DNA of 64,000 nt from Streptomyces acidiscabies (GTDB lineage: Bacteria > Actinomycetota > Actinomycetes > Streptomycetales > Streptomycetaceae): contig NZ_JAGJBY010000002.1 of the NCBI RefSeq assembly GCF_020010905.1, positions 3,658,001 through 3,722,000 of the forward strand. The letters are read 5' to 3'. The notes beneath the pieces were generated by a model, which worked only from the letters and a program-made list of their open reading frames with translations, was not told where the DNA came from and did not search any database. Of this stretch, positions 32,257-39,966 are shown one piece after another (the first letter of the stretch is position 1; every line of letters begins with the position of its first letter). A program made the position numbers and the translations under genes.

Positions 32257-34689
32257 ATGTCCCACGCTCAACCCCGGTCCGTGGAGCCGGGGGTGGCGTC
32301 CGCGCCCCGGGTGAACCTCGTCGTCGCGGTGCTCGCCTTCGGCGGGATCGTCGTCTCGCTGATGCAGACGCTGGTCATCCCGATCGTCCCCGAACTCCCG
32401 AAACTCCTGGACGCCTCGGCCTCCGACGCGACCTGGGCGGTCACCGCGACCCTCCTCGCCGCGGCGGTCGCCACGCCGGTGACGGGCCGCCTCGGCGACA
32501 TGTACGGCAAGCGGCGGATGCTGCTGGTCAGCCTGGTGACGCTGGTCGCCGGATCGGTCGTCGCCGCGCTCAGCGACGCGCTCGCCCCCATGATCGTCGG
32601 CCGCGCCCTCCAGGGCCTCGCCTCCGGAGTGATCCCGCTCGGCATCAGCATCATGCGCGACGAACTCCCCGCCGAACGACTCGGCTCCGCGACCGCCCTC
32701 ATGAGCGCCTCCCTCGGCATCGGCGGCGCCCTCGGCCTGCCCGCCGCCGCGCTCATCGCCGACCACTTCGACTGGCACATGCTGTTCTGGACGTCCGCCG
32801 CGCTCGGCGCCGTCGCGCTGGTACTGGTACCGGCGTTCGTCCCCGAGTCCCGGGTGCGCGCCGGCGGACGCTTCGACTTCCCCGGCGCCGCCGGGATGGC
32901 CGCAGGGCTGATCTGCCTGCTGCTCGGCATCTCCAAGGGCGCCGACTGGGGCTGGACCAGCGGGACGACGCTCGGGCTGTTCGCCGCCGCCGTCGTGGTC
33001 CTCGTCGGCTGGGGCTTCTTCGAACTGCGGGTCGCCGCACCGCTGGTGGACCTGCGCACCACCGCCCGCCGCCAGGTCCTCGTGACCAACCTCGCGTCCC
33101 TGGCCTTCGGGTTCTCCATGTTCGCGATGTCCCTCGTCCTGCCGCAGCTCCTCCAGCTCCCCGAGGCCACCGGGTACGGCCTCGGCAGGTCGCTCCTCGA
33201 CGCGGGCCTCGTCATGGCGCCGACCGGGCTCGTGATGATGGCCGTCGCCCCGGTGTCCGCGCTCATATCCAAGAAGTGGGGCGCCAAGGTCACGCTGATG
33301 GCCGGGGCGGTGATCGTCGCCGTCGGCTACGGCCTCGGCGTCGTCCTGATGTCCGAGGTCTGGCAGCTCGTCCTGGTGTCCTGCGTCGTCGGTGCCGGTA
33401 TCGGGTTCGCCTACGGTGCGATGCCCGCGCTGATCATGGGCGCGGTGGACCCGGCCGAGACCGCCGCCGCGAACAGCCTCAACACCCTGATGCGGTCCAT
33501 CGGCACGTCGACCGCCAGCGCCGTCGCCGGGGTGATCCTCGCGCAGCTGACGACCGGGTTCCACGGGGCGGCGCTGCCGTCGGAGAACGGGTTCAAGGTG
33601 GTCATGGCGGTCGGGTCGGGGGCGGCGGTGCTGGCGTTCGTGGTGGCGGCGTTCATTCCGCGACGTCGGACGGCGGGTACGGGTATCGGGGCTGGTACTA
33701 GTACTGAGGCCGGTACGGGTACCGAGCCGGCGACGAGCGCGCCACCGGCGGATGCACGTGCAGTCGCACCGCAGCCGTACGGAGCGAACGCACCGGCATC
33801 CGCAAGCGCGGGCCCGCAGGCCGGAACCCCCGACGCCTGCACCATCGGCGCCGCCGTGGCCATCCCCCTCTCCCGCGCCGTCGCCGAACTCGTCGCGGCC
33901 GTCCCGAACCTCGGTGACGGCGTCCCGGGCGGCACCGGACGTCCGGTGCGCGGCCAGGTGCGCGGCGCTGAGAACGTCCCCGTCCCCGGCGCCGCCGTGA
34001 CGCTGATCTCCCTGGACGGACGGCAGTTGGGCCGCGCGGTCGCCGAGGCCGACGGTACGTACGAGGTCCAGGCGCCCGGCGAGGGCACGTACGTCCTGCT
34101 CGCCGCCGCCGACGGGCTCCAGCCGCAGGCGACCACCGTCGTCGTGGGCGCCACGCCCGTGTCGTACGACGTCCTCCTGAGCGGCAGCAGCGGCCTCGCC
34201 GGCGTCGTACGCGGCGCGGACGGCGGGGCGCCGGTCGCGGGGGCGGTGGTGATCGTGACCGACGTGCGCGGCGACGTCCTCGCGACCACGCGCACCGACG
34301 GGCTCGGGGAGTTCGCGCTCACCGAACTGGTCCCCGGCGCGGTCACGGTCGCCGTCAGCTCGCCCAAGCACCGGCCCCTCGCGCTCCCCGTCGAGATCGC
34401 CGGCACCGGCGTGACCCGGATCGAGGCCGAACTCCAGCCCGGCGCGCACGTGCGGGGGACCGTGCGCGGCGCCGGGTTCCCGCTCGGCGACGCCCGGGTG
34501 ACGCTGGTGGACGCCGCCGGGAACGTCGTCGCCACGACCACGACTGGCGCCGACGGCGCGTACGCCTTCTCCGACCTCGACAGCGGGCAGTACACCGTCA
34601 TCGCGACCGGCTACCCGCCCCGCGCGACCGGCGTCAGCCTGGCCGGTGACCTCGACGGCCACGACATCGAACTCGCCCACGCGGAGTAG
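32257..34689 (+). CDS. MFS permease fused to C-terminal Ig/carboxypeptidase-regulatory-like domains
   Basis: An 810-residue protein. Residues about 20-470 are a 14-helix-type drug:H+ antiporter with the loop motif GRLGDMYGKRRMLL, GRALQGLASGVIPLG, SLGIGGALGLP and LDAGLVMAPTGLVMM. A Gly/Thr-rich linker follows (about 470-560). Residues about 565-807 are three carboxypeptidase-regulatory/SpaA-like beta-sandwich repeats, each opening GxVRGAxxxPVxGAxVTL or similar and carrying DGTYEV, DGLGEF and DGAYAFSDL. These probably sit outside the membrane. Similar fusions occur in Streptomyces, but the role of the tail is unknown. ATG at 32257 follows CACGGAGG. Confidence 0.87.
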   Translation: MSHAQPRSVEPGVASAPRVNLVVAVLAFGGIVVSLMQTLVIPIVPELPKLLDASASDATWAVTATLLAAAVATPVTGRLGDMYGKRRMLLVSLVTLVAGSVVAALSDALAPMIVGRALQGLASGVIPLGISIMRDELPAERLGSATALMSASLGIGGALGLPAAALIADHFDWHMLFWTSAALGAVALVLVPAFVPESRVRAGGRFDFPGAAGMAAGLICLLLGISKGADWGWTSGTTLGLFAAAVVVLVGWGFFELRVAAPLVDLRTTARRQVLVTNLASLAFGFSMFAMSLVLPQLLQLPEATGYGLGRSLLDAGLVMAPTGLVMMAVAPVSALISKKWGAKVTLMAGAVIVAVGYGLGVVLMSEVWQLVLVSCVVGAGIGFAYGAMPALIMGAVDPAETAAANSLNTLMRSIGTSTASAVAGVILAQLTTGFHGAALPSENGFKVVMAVGSGAAVLAFVVAAFIPRRRTAGTGIGAGTSTEAGTGTEPATSAPPADARAVAPQPYGANAPASASAGPQAGTPDACTIGAAVAIPLSRAVAELVAAVPNLGDGVPGGTGRPVRGQVRGAENVPVPGAAVTLISLDGRQLGRAVAEADGTYEVQAPGEGTYVLLAAADGLQPQATTVVVGATPVSYDVLLSGSSGLAGVVRGADGGAPVAGAVVIVTDVRGDVLATTRTDGLGEFALTELVPGAVTVAVSSPKHRPLALPVEIAGTGVTRIEAELQPGAHVRGTVRGAGFPLGDARVTLVDAAGNVVATTTTGADGAYAFSDLDSGQYTVIATGYPPRATGVSLAGDLDGHDIELAHAE

Positions 34690-34698
34690 AAGTTGCCG

Positions 34699-34732
34699 GG
34701 TCCCATGTGCGAAGTGCCGCGTGCACGGGACC
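34699..34732 (+). terminator. hairpin after MFS fusion gene
   Basis: GGTCCC (34699-34704) pairs with GGGACC (34727-34732) around an internal sequence with extra pairing, ten bases after the stop. It is a plausible terminator without a T-run. Confidence 0.4.
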
Positions 34733-34811
34733 TGTTCGCGCACCGAACCATTCGCGGGCCCGGGGCGTCTTACGACGCGTCACTCTCACAGCATCCGCAC
34801 AAGGGGAAACA

Positions 34812-35372
34812 ATGCGACGCACAGCAGCGGCAGTTGCGGCTCTGGCCCTCGCCGTGACGGCACTCGGTACCGCGGCGACCACCGCGACCGCGGCCACGGG
34901 GGAGACGGTCGCCGCCTGTCCCACCGGCTGGGGAAGCCTCGACAAGTCCACCTCCTCGTCCACCTACGCCTCGCTGACGAACATCCGGACCGGGCAGCAC
35001 GACTGCTACGACCGCATGGTCTTCGACATCCCGGGCGGCGGCACCGGCATCGGCTACAACGTCCGGTACGTCGACGCCCTGTACCAGGACGGCAGCGGCG
35101 ACCTCATCCCCGTCTCGGGCGGCGCGATCCTGGAGGTCCGCGTCTCGGCGCCCAGCTACAACTACGAGACGGGCAAGCCGAGTTACCCCGGCCGCGCCCG
35201 GCAGCCCCTGCCCGGTGTCGACATCACCGGCTACAGCACCTTCCGCGACACCCGCTTCGCCAGCAGCTTCGAGGGCGACACCCAGATAGGGCTGGGCCTG
35301 CGGGCCCGACTCCCGTTCCGCGTCCAGCAGTTGGCGGACAAGATCGTCGTCGACGTGGCGCACTCCTGGTGA
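34812..35372 (+). CDS. secreted AMIN-like domain protein
   Basis: A 186-residue exported protein. The signal peptide is MRRTAAAVAALALAVTALGT with a likely AxA cleavage near ATATAATG. The mature part begins with a conserved ACPTGWGS and has HDCYDRMVFDIPGG, GYNVRYVDALYQDGSG and AILEVRVSAPSYN, which matches the AMIN-like domain found in many Streptomyces secreted proteins. AMIN-type domains usually bind peptidoglycan or other cell-surface polymers. Two Cys residues could form a disulfide. AAGGGGA precedes the ATG by 6 bases. It stands alone, with a terminator-like hairpin between it and the upstream gene. Confidence 0.78.
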   Translation: MRRTAAAVAALALAVTALGTAATTATAATGETVAACPTGWGSLDKSTSSSTYASLTNIRTGQHDCYDRMVFDIPGGGTGIGYNVRYVDALYQDGSGDLIPVSGGAILEVRVSAPSYNYETGKPSYPGRARQPLPGVDITGYSTFRDTRFASSFEGDTQIGLGLRARLPFRVQQLADKIVVDVAHSW

Positions 35373-35472
35373 AACCACCGCCGGGGGTCGGCCGTCTCAC
35401 ACCGGCCCCCGGCCCCGCCCCGCAGGCGAGCTGGTTGACTGTGCACGAGCACGTGCACGGCGAAGGAGGACC

Positions 35473-36285
35473 ATGCCCGACCTGCGGATCGGCGGAATCC
35501 GGCTCCAGTACGACGACGAGGGCACCGGCGACCCCGTCGTCCTGGTGATGGGACGAGGCGCCGGGGGCCGCGTCTGGCACCTCCACCAGGTCCCCGCCCT
35601 CAAGGCGGCCGGGCACCGCGTCGTCACCTTCACCAACCGGGGCATCCCGCCGAGCGACCCGAGCCCGCAGGGGTTCACCATCGACGACATGGTCGCCGAC
35701 ACGGCCGGCCTCATCGAGCACCTCGGTCTCGGCCCGTGCCGCGTCGTCGGCACCTCCCTGGGTGCGTACGTCGTCCAGGAACTCATGCTCGCCCGGCCCG
35801 AGTTGGTCAGCCAGGGCGTCCTGATGGCCACCCACGGCCGCACCGACGCCTACCGCCGGGCCGCGATCGCCGCCGAACGCGCCCTGTACGCCGAGGGGTT
35901 GACGCTCCCCGCCGCCTACACGGCCTGGAACCGCGCCCTGCGCAACCTCTCCCCGGCCACCCTCGACGACGAACAGAGCCTCCAGGACTGGCTGGACCTC
36001 TTCGAGTTCGCCCGCGAGGACACCGGCCCCGGCAGCCGCGTCCAACTCGAACTCAACGCCCCCGAAGGACGGTTGGCTGCCTACCGGCAGATCGGGACGC
36101 CCACCCTGGTGATCGGGTTCGCCGACGACGCGGCCCTCCCCGCCAGGCTCAGCCGCGAGGTCGCCGACGCGATCCCCGGGGCCGTGTACCGGGAGGTCAA
36201 GGACTGCGGCCACTACGGCTATCTCGAACGCCCGGACGCCGTCAACCGGTTGATGCTCGACTTCTTCCGGGGCGCCGGCCGCTGA
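35473..36285 (+). CDS. alpha/beta hydrolase
   Basis: A 270-residue alpha/beta hydrolase. The nucleophile elbow is GTSLGAYV (Ser about residue 95), the oxyanion strand is VVLVMGRGAGGRVW, the catalytic acid is likely the Asp in VIGFADDAAL, and the catalytic His is in KDCGHYGYLERPD. It resembles small-molecule esterases and epoxide or dienelactone-type hydrolases. No signal peptide. GAAGGAGG precedes the ATG well. It is 70 bp ahead of the SIS gene on the same strand, but no coupling is evident. Confidence 0.85.
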   Translation: MPDLRIGGIRLQYDDEGTGDPVVLVMGRGAGGRVWHLHQVPALKAAGHRVVTFTNRGIPPSDPSPQGFTIDDMVADTAGLIEHLGLGPCRVVGTSLGAYVVQELMLARPELVSQGVLMATHGRTDAYRRAAIAAERALYAEGLTLPAAYTAWNRALRNLSPATLDDEQSLQDWLDLFEFAREDTGPGSRVQLELNAPEGRLAAYRQIGTPTLVIGFADDAALPARLSREVADAIPGAVYREVKDCGHYGYLERPDAVNRLMLDFFRGAGR

Positions 36286-36355
36286 GGCGTTCTTGAAGCC
36301 CCGCGCCGAGCCCCCGTACCGTGCGGGGACGATCGTCGCCGGGGAAAGGCGGGGC

Positions 36356-37225
36356 ATGACCCACGTCGAGGACGAACTGCTGACCCAGCCCGAGTGCTGG
36401 ACCCGCGCCGTGTCCCAAGCCGCCGACCACCAGGCCGAGTTACCCGCACCCGGCGAACGCGTCGCGATCGTCGGATGCGGCACCTCGTACTACATGGCCC
36501 AGGCCGCAGCAGCCCTGCGAGGCGGCGAGACGGACGCCTGGGCCGCCTCGGAGTTCCCGTACGACCGGCCCTACAACCGCGTCGTCGCCCTCACCCGCTC
36601 CGGTACGACCACGGAAGTGCTGGACCTGCTGCGGCGGGTACGCGGACGGGCCCGCACGACCGCCGTCACCGCCGACCCGGACACGCCTGTCGCGACGGCC
36701 GCCGACGCCGTCGTCACCCTCGACTACGCCGACGAACGCTCCGTCGTCCAGACCCGGTTCGCCACCACGGCCCTCACCCTCCTGCGCGCCCACCTCGGCC
36801 TCCACCCGGACACGGCAATACCCGACGCCCGTACGGCACTTGCCGAGCCGCTGCCCCAAGGGCTCGTCGAATGCGGACAGTTCACGTTCCTCGGGCGCGG
36901 CTGGACCGTCGGGCTCGCGAACGAGGCGGCGCTGAAGATGCGGGAGGCGTCGCTGGCGTGGACCGAGGCGTATCCGGCGATGGAGTACCGGCACGGGCCC
37001 ATCAGCGTCAGCACGGCCGGGACGGCGACCTGGATGTTCGGCGAGCAGCCCGACGGGCTCGCCCAACAGGTGCGTGACACCGGGGCGTTGTGGGTCCAGG
37101 GGGAGTTGGACCCATTGGCTGAACTGGTCCGGGCGCAGCGGCTCGCGGTGGCCGTCGCGGCAGCCCGGGGGCTCGATCCCGACCGGCCTCGTCACCTCAC
37201 GCGTTCGGTGATCCTCACGCCCTGA
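36356..37225 (+). CDS. SIS domain sugar isomerase-type protein (contains TTA codon)
   Basis: A 289-residue protein of two SIS halves, related to AgaS and the isomerase half of glucosamine-6-phosphate synthase. Motifs: AIVGCGTSYYMAQAAAALR, VVALTRSGTTTEVLDLLRR (phosphosugar loop), DERSVVQTRFATT, and FLGRGWTVGLANEAALKMRE plus EYRHGPISV in the second half. It probably isomerises or deaminates an amino-sugar phosphate. Codon 29 (36440-36442) is TTA, the bldA-dependent leucine codon, so translation may be limited to late growth. The class II aldolase follows 16 bp downstream, a likely two-gene operon. ATG at 36356. Confidence 0.85.
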   Translation: MTHVEDELLTQPECWTRAVSQAADHQAELPAPGERVAIVGCGTSYYMAQAAAALRGGETDAWAASEFPYDRPYNRVVALTRSGTTTEVLDLLRRVRGRARTTAVTADPDTPVATAADAVVTLDYADERSVVQTRFATTALTLLRAHLGLHPDTAIPDARTALAEPLPQGLVECGQFTFLGRGWTVGLANEAALKMREASLAWTEAYPAMEYRHGPISVSTAGTATWMFGEQPDGLAQQVRDTGALWVQGELDPLAELVRAQRLAVAVAAARGLDPDRPRHLTRSVILTP

Positions 37226-37241
37226 CGTCCGGAGGCGCACG

Positions 37242-38081
37242 ATGACCCTCACCACCACGGCCGACCTCGTCACCCACGCCGCTCGACTCCGGTCCGCCGT
37301 CGCCGCGTTCAACATCATCACCCTGGAGCATGTCGAGGCGGTCGTCGAAGGCGCCGAGTCCCTCGGGGCGCCGGTCGTGCTCCAAGTCAGCGAGAACGCG
37401 GTCAAGTTCCGCCGGGACGACGTGCACCCCCTCGCCCGCGCTGCTCTCGCCGTTGCCCAACAGGCCGTCGTACCCGTCGCGTTGCACCTCGATCACGTCC
37501 GTGACGACCGGCTGCTCCGGCAGGCCGCCGACGCCGGGTTCAGCTCGGTGATGTACGACGCCTCGCACTTGCCGTACGACGAGAACCTCGCCGCGACGCG
37601 GGGCGCCGTCGACTGGGCGCATGCCCAAGGGCTGTGGATCGAGGCCGAGTTGGGGGAGATCGGCGGGAAGCGGGGTGCGCACGCGCCGGGTGTGCGCACC
37701 GATCCCGGTGAGGCACGGGCGTTCGTCGCGGACTCCGGTGTGGACGCGCTGGCCGTCGCCATCGGCAGCACGCACGCGATGACCAGCCGCACCGCCGCCC
37801 TGGATCACGACCTGCTGAAACGGCTCGCGGACGCCGTCGACGTCCCCCTCGTCCTGCACGGCTCCTCCGGCGTCCCCGACCCCGAACTCACCGCCGCCGT
37901 CGCGGGCGGCATCACCAAGGTGAACGTCGGCACGGCCCTCAACGTCGCGCTGACCGAGGCGATTCGCGTGCACCTGCGCGAGCATCCGGACGCGGCGGAC
38001 TGCCGTGCGTACCTCGGCGCGGGCCGGGAGGCGATGGCGCGGGAGGCCGCGCGGATCATCCGGGTACTCAGCTCTGCTTGA
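37242..38081 (+). CDS. class II fructose/tagatose-bisphosphate aldolase family protein
   Basis: A 279-residue zinc-dependent aldolase of the KbaY/GatY/FbaA class. Motifs: AAFNIITLEHVEAVVEGAE, VALHLDHVRDDRLL (zinc His and catalytic Asp), SSVMYDASHLPYDENLAATR, IEAELGEIGGKRG, VDALAVAIGSTHAM, LVLHGSSGV (zinc His) and ITKVNVGTALN. It cleaves a ketose bisphosphate into two trioses. Its neighbour is a SIS protein, the same pairing seen in N-acetylgalactosamine and tagatose pathways. A phosphofructokinase-type or ATP-dependent kinase is not adjacent. The stop overlaps the convergent methyltransferase gene by 14 bp. Confidence 0.9.
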   Translation: MTLTTTADLVTHAARLRSAVAAFNIITLEHVEAVVEGAESLGAPVVLQVSENAVKFRRDDVHPLARAALAVAQQAVVPVALHLDHVRDDRLLRQAADAGFSSVMYDASHLPYDENLAATRGAVDWAHAQGLWIEAELGEIGGKRGAHAPGVRTDPGEARAFVADSGVDALAVAIGSTHAMTSRTAALDHDLLKRLADAVDVPLVLHGSSGVPDPELTAAVAGGITKVNVGTALNVALTEAIRVHLREHPDAADCRAYLGAGREAMAREAARIIRVLSSA

Positions 38082-39216
38082 CCGCCTTCAGCACCACGAA
38101 CTTCGGGTTCCCGGCGACGACTTCGCTGTTCCCGAACAGTTTCCGCAGCTTCACGTGGTAGCCGAGGTGCCGGTTGCCCACCACCCACAGTTCGCCGCCC
38201 GGCCGCAGGACCCGCCGCGCGCCGGTGAACATGCGCCACGACGTCGCGTCCGTCGTCGCCTGGTGGGAGTGGAACGGCGGGTTGTTGAGGACGACGTCCA
38301 CGCTGGCGTCCGGCACGCCCGTGAGGCCGTCGCCGACCCTGAACTCGGCATGTCCGGGTACCCCGTTGGCCTTGTACGTCGCCTCCGCCGAGGCCACCGC
38401 CTGGAACGACTCGTCCGTGAAGAGGACCTCGGCCTCGGGGTTGGCGAGCGCCACCGCCGTACCGACGACGCCGTTGCCGCAGCCGAGGTCCACGACCCGG
38501 CGCACACCCGTCGTACCGGGCAGATGCGTGAGGAAGAAGCGCGTGCCGATGTCGAGGCGGTCGGCGCAGAAGACGCCCGCGTGCCCGACGACCGGGTGGC
38601 CGGAGAGGGCGCCGACGTCGTCCGGGAGGGTGTAGCCGTACGGCCACGGGTTGGCCGGGCGCTCCAGCGCCGGGTCCGGGGTGGAGAAGATCAGGCGGGC
38701 CTTCTGGTGGGCCAGGGACGTACGGGTCGGTCCCAGGATCCGCTCGAACAGGCGGAGCGTCGAGGTGTGGATCTCCTTGACCATGCCGGTGCCGACGACG
38801 ACCGTGCCCGCGTGCAGCGACGGCGCGAGCCGCAGGAGCTGGTCCTCCAGGAGCGCGAGGCTCTTGGGGACGCGCACGAGCAGCACGTCGATACGGGCGG
38901 GCGGCGGGTCCTGCGAGGTCAGCAGGCGTACGGCGCCGGTCGCGACACCGGCGCGCGCGAGGTTGGCGCGGGTCGCCTCCTGGCCCAGCCACGAGTCGGT
39001 GATCTGCGTCGGCCCCGCCTGCGCGAGCGCCGTCACCAGCGCACCCCATCGGTCGCCGAACACGACGACCGTGCCGGTCAGCGGCACCGCCTGCTCGTGC
39101 AGATGCGTGAGCAGATACGCGTCGGCGGCGTCCCAGGCACGCAGCCGGTCGCGCGGGTCCTCGGGGAAGCGGCTCAGCTCAAGCTCGCCCCACGGCGTCG
39201 TCATACGGTCGTTCAT
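38068..39216 (-). CDS. RlmG/RsmC-type rRNA guanine-N2 methyltransferase
   Basis: A 382-residue protein with two tandem methyltransferase-fold domains, only the second complete. The C-terminal domain has VVDLGCGNGVVGTAVAL (SAM site), AEVLFTDESFQAVASAE, VVLNNPPFHSHQ (the NPPFH motif for N2-guanine methylation of G1207 or G1835) and VVGNRHLGYHVKLRKLFG. The N-terminal start (ELELSRFPEDPRDRLRAWDAADAYL) is like RlmG. RlmG of Escherichia coli is about 380 residues and acts on 23S G1835, RsmC is about 340, so RlmG is the closer length. ATG at 39216. Confidence 0.82.
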   Translation of the reverse strand: MNDRMTTPWGELELSRFPEDPRDRLRAWDAADAYLLTHLHEQAVPLTGTVVVFGDRWGALVTALAQAGPTQITDSWLGQEATRANLARAGVATGAVRLLTSQDPPPARIDVLLVRVPKSLALLEDQLLRLAPSLHAGTVVVGTGMVKEIHTSTLRLFERILGPTRTSLAHQKARLIFSTPDPALERPANPWPYGYTLPDDVGALSGHPVVGHAGVFCADRLDIGTRFFLTHLPGTTGVRRVVDLGCGNGVVGTAVALANPEAEVLFTDESFQAVASAEATYKANGVPGHAEFRVGDGLTGVPDASVDVVLNNPPFHSHQATTDATSWRMFTGARRVLRPGGELWVVGNRHLGYHVKLRKLFGNSEVVAGNPKFVVLKAVKQS

Positions 39217-39270
39217 CGTCAGCCAGGCTAGCCGAACCGCAGCTCAGACCGGGTGCGGCAGGATGGTGAG

Positions 39271-39966
39271 ATGGACGACGAGCTGTTTCCCCGGGAGCGT
39301 ACGCAGGTCGCGCCGGGCGCCGTGCACGTGCCCGACTGGCTGGACGCCGCTGCCCAGCGCGACCTGCTCGAAGCGTGCCGGGAGTGGGCGCGCCCGCCGG
39401 CCGGCCTGCGCACGGTCCGCACCCCGGGCGGCGGCACCATGACCGCCCGCCAGGTCTGCCTGGGCTGGCACTGGTATCCGTACGCGTTCGCCCGCACGGT
39501 CGTCGACGGCGACGGGAGCGCGGTGAAACCTTTCCCCGCGTGGCTGGGGGAGCTGGGGCGGCGGGCGGTCGCGGCGGCGTACGACGGACCGCCGGAGCCC
39601 GGACCGGCGTACGACATCGGCCTCGTCAACTTCTACGACGCCGACGCCCGCATGGGCATGCACCAGGACGCCGAGGAGCGGTCGGACGCGCCGGTGGTGT
39701 CGCTGAGCCTGGGGGACCGGTGCGTGTTCCGGTTCGGGAACACCGGGTCGCGGGGGAAGCCGTACACGGACGTCGAGCTGCGCAGCGGGGACCTGTTCGT
39801 GTTCGGCGGGGCGTCGCGGAGGGCGTTCCACGCGGTGCCGAAGGTGTTCCCGGGGACGGCGCCGGACGGGCTCGGGCTCGTGGGGCGGCTGAACGTGACG
39901 CTGCGCGTCAGCGGTCTCGCGCACGGCCACGGCACCGAGCGGATCATGGGAGACTCGCTCTCATGA
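39271..39966 (+). CDS. alkB: alpha-ketoglutarate-dependent dioxygenase AlkB
   Basis: A 231-residue Fe(II)/2-oxoglutarate dioxygenase that removes alkyl lesions from DNA or RNA bases. The fold motifs are visible: MGMHQDAEE (iron His and Asp, HxD), SLSLGDRCVFRFG, and FHAVPKVFPG plus GRLNVTLRVSG (distal iron His, and 2-oxoglutarate-binding Arg). The N-terminal part VHVPDWLDAAAQRDLLEACR is normal for the family. ATG at 39271 chosen; an ATG at 39253 adds six residues. It overlaps the start of the ROK gene by the ATGA tetranucleotide, so the two are translationally coupled. Confidence 0.9.
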   Translation: MDDELFPRERTQVAPGAVHVPDWLDAAAQRDLLEACREWARPPAGLRTVRTPGGGTMTARQVCLGWHWYPYAFARTVVDGDGSAVKPFPAWLGELGRRAVAAAYDGPPEPGPAYDIGLVNFYDADARMGMHQDAEERSDAPVVSLSLGDRCVFRFGNTGSRGKPYTDVELRSGDLFVFGGASRRAFHAVPKVFPGTAPDGLGLVGRLNVTLRVSGLAHGHGTERIMGDSLS

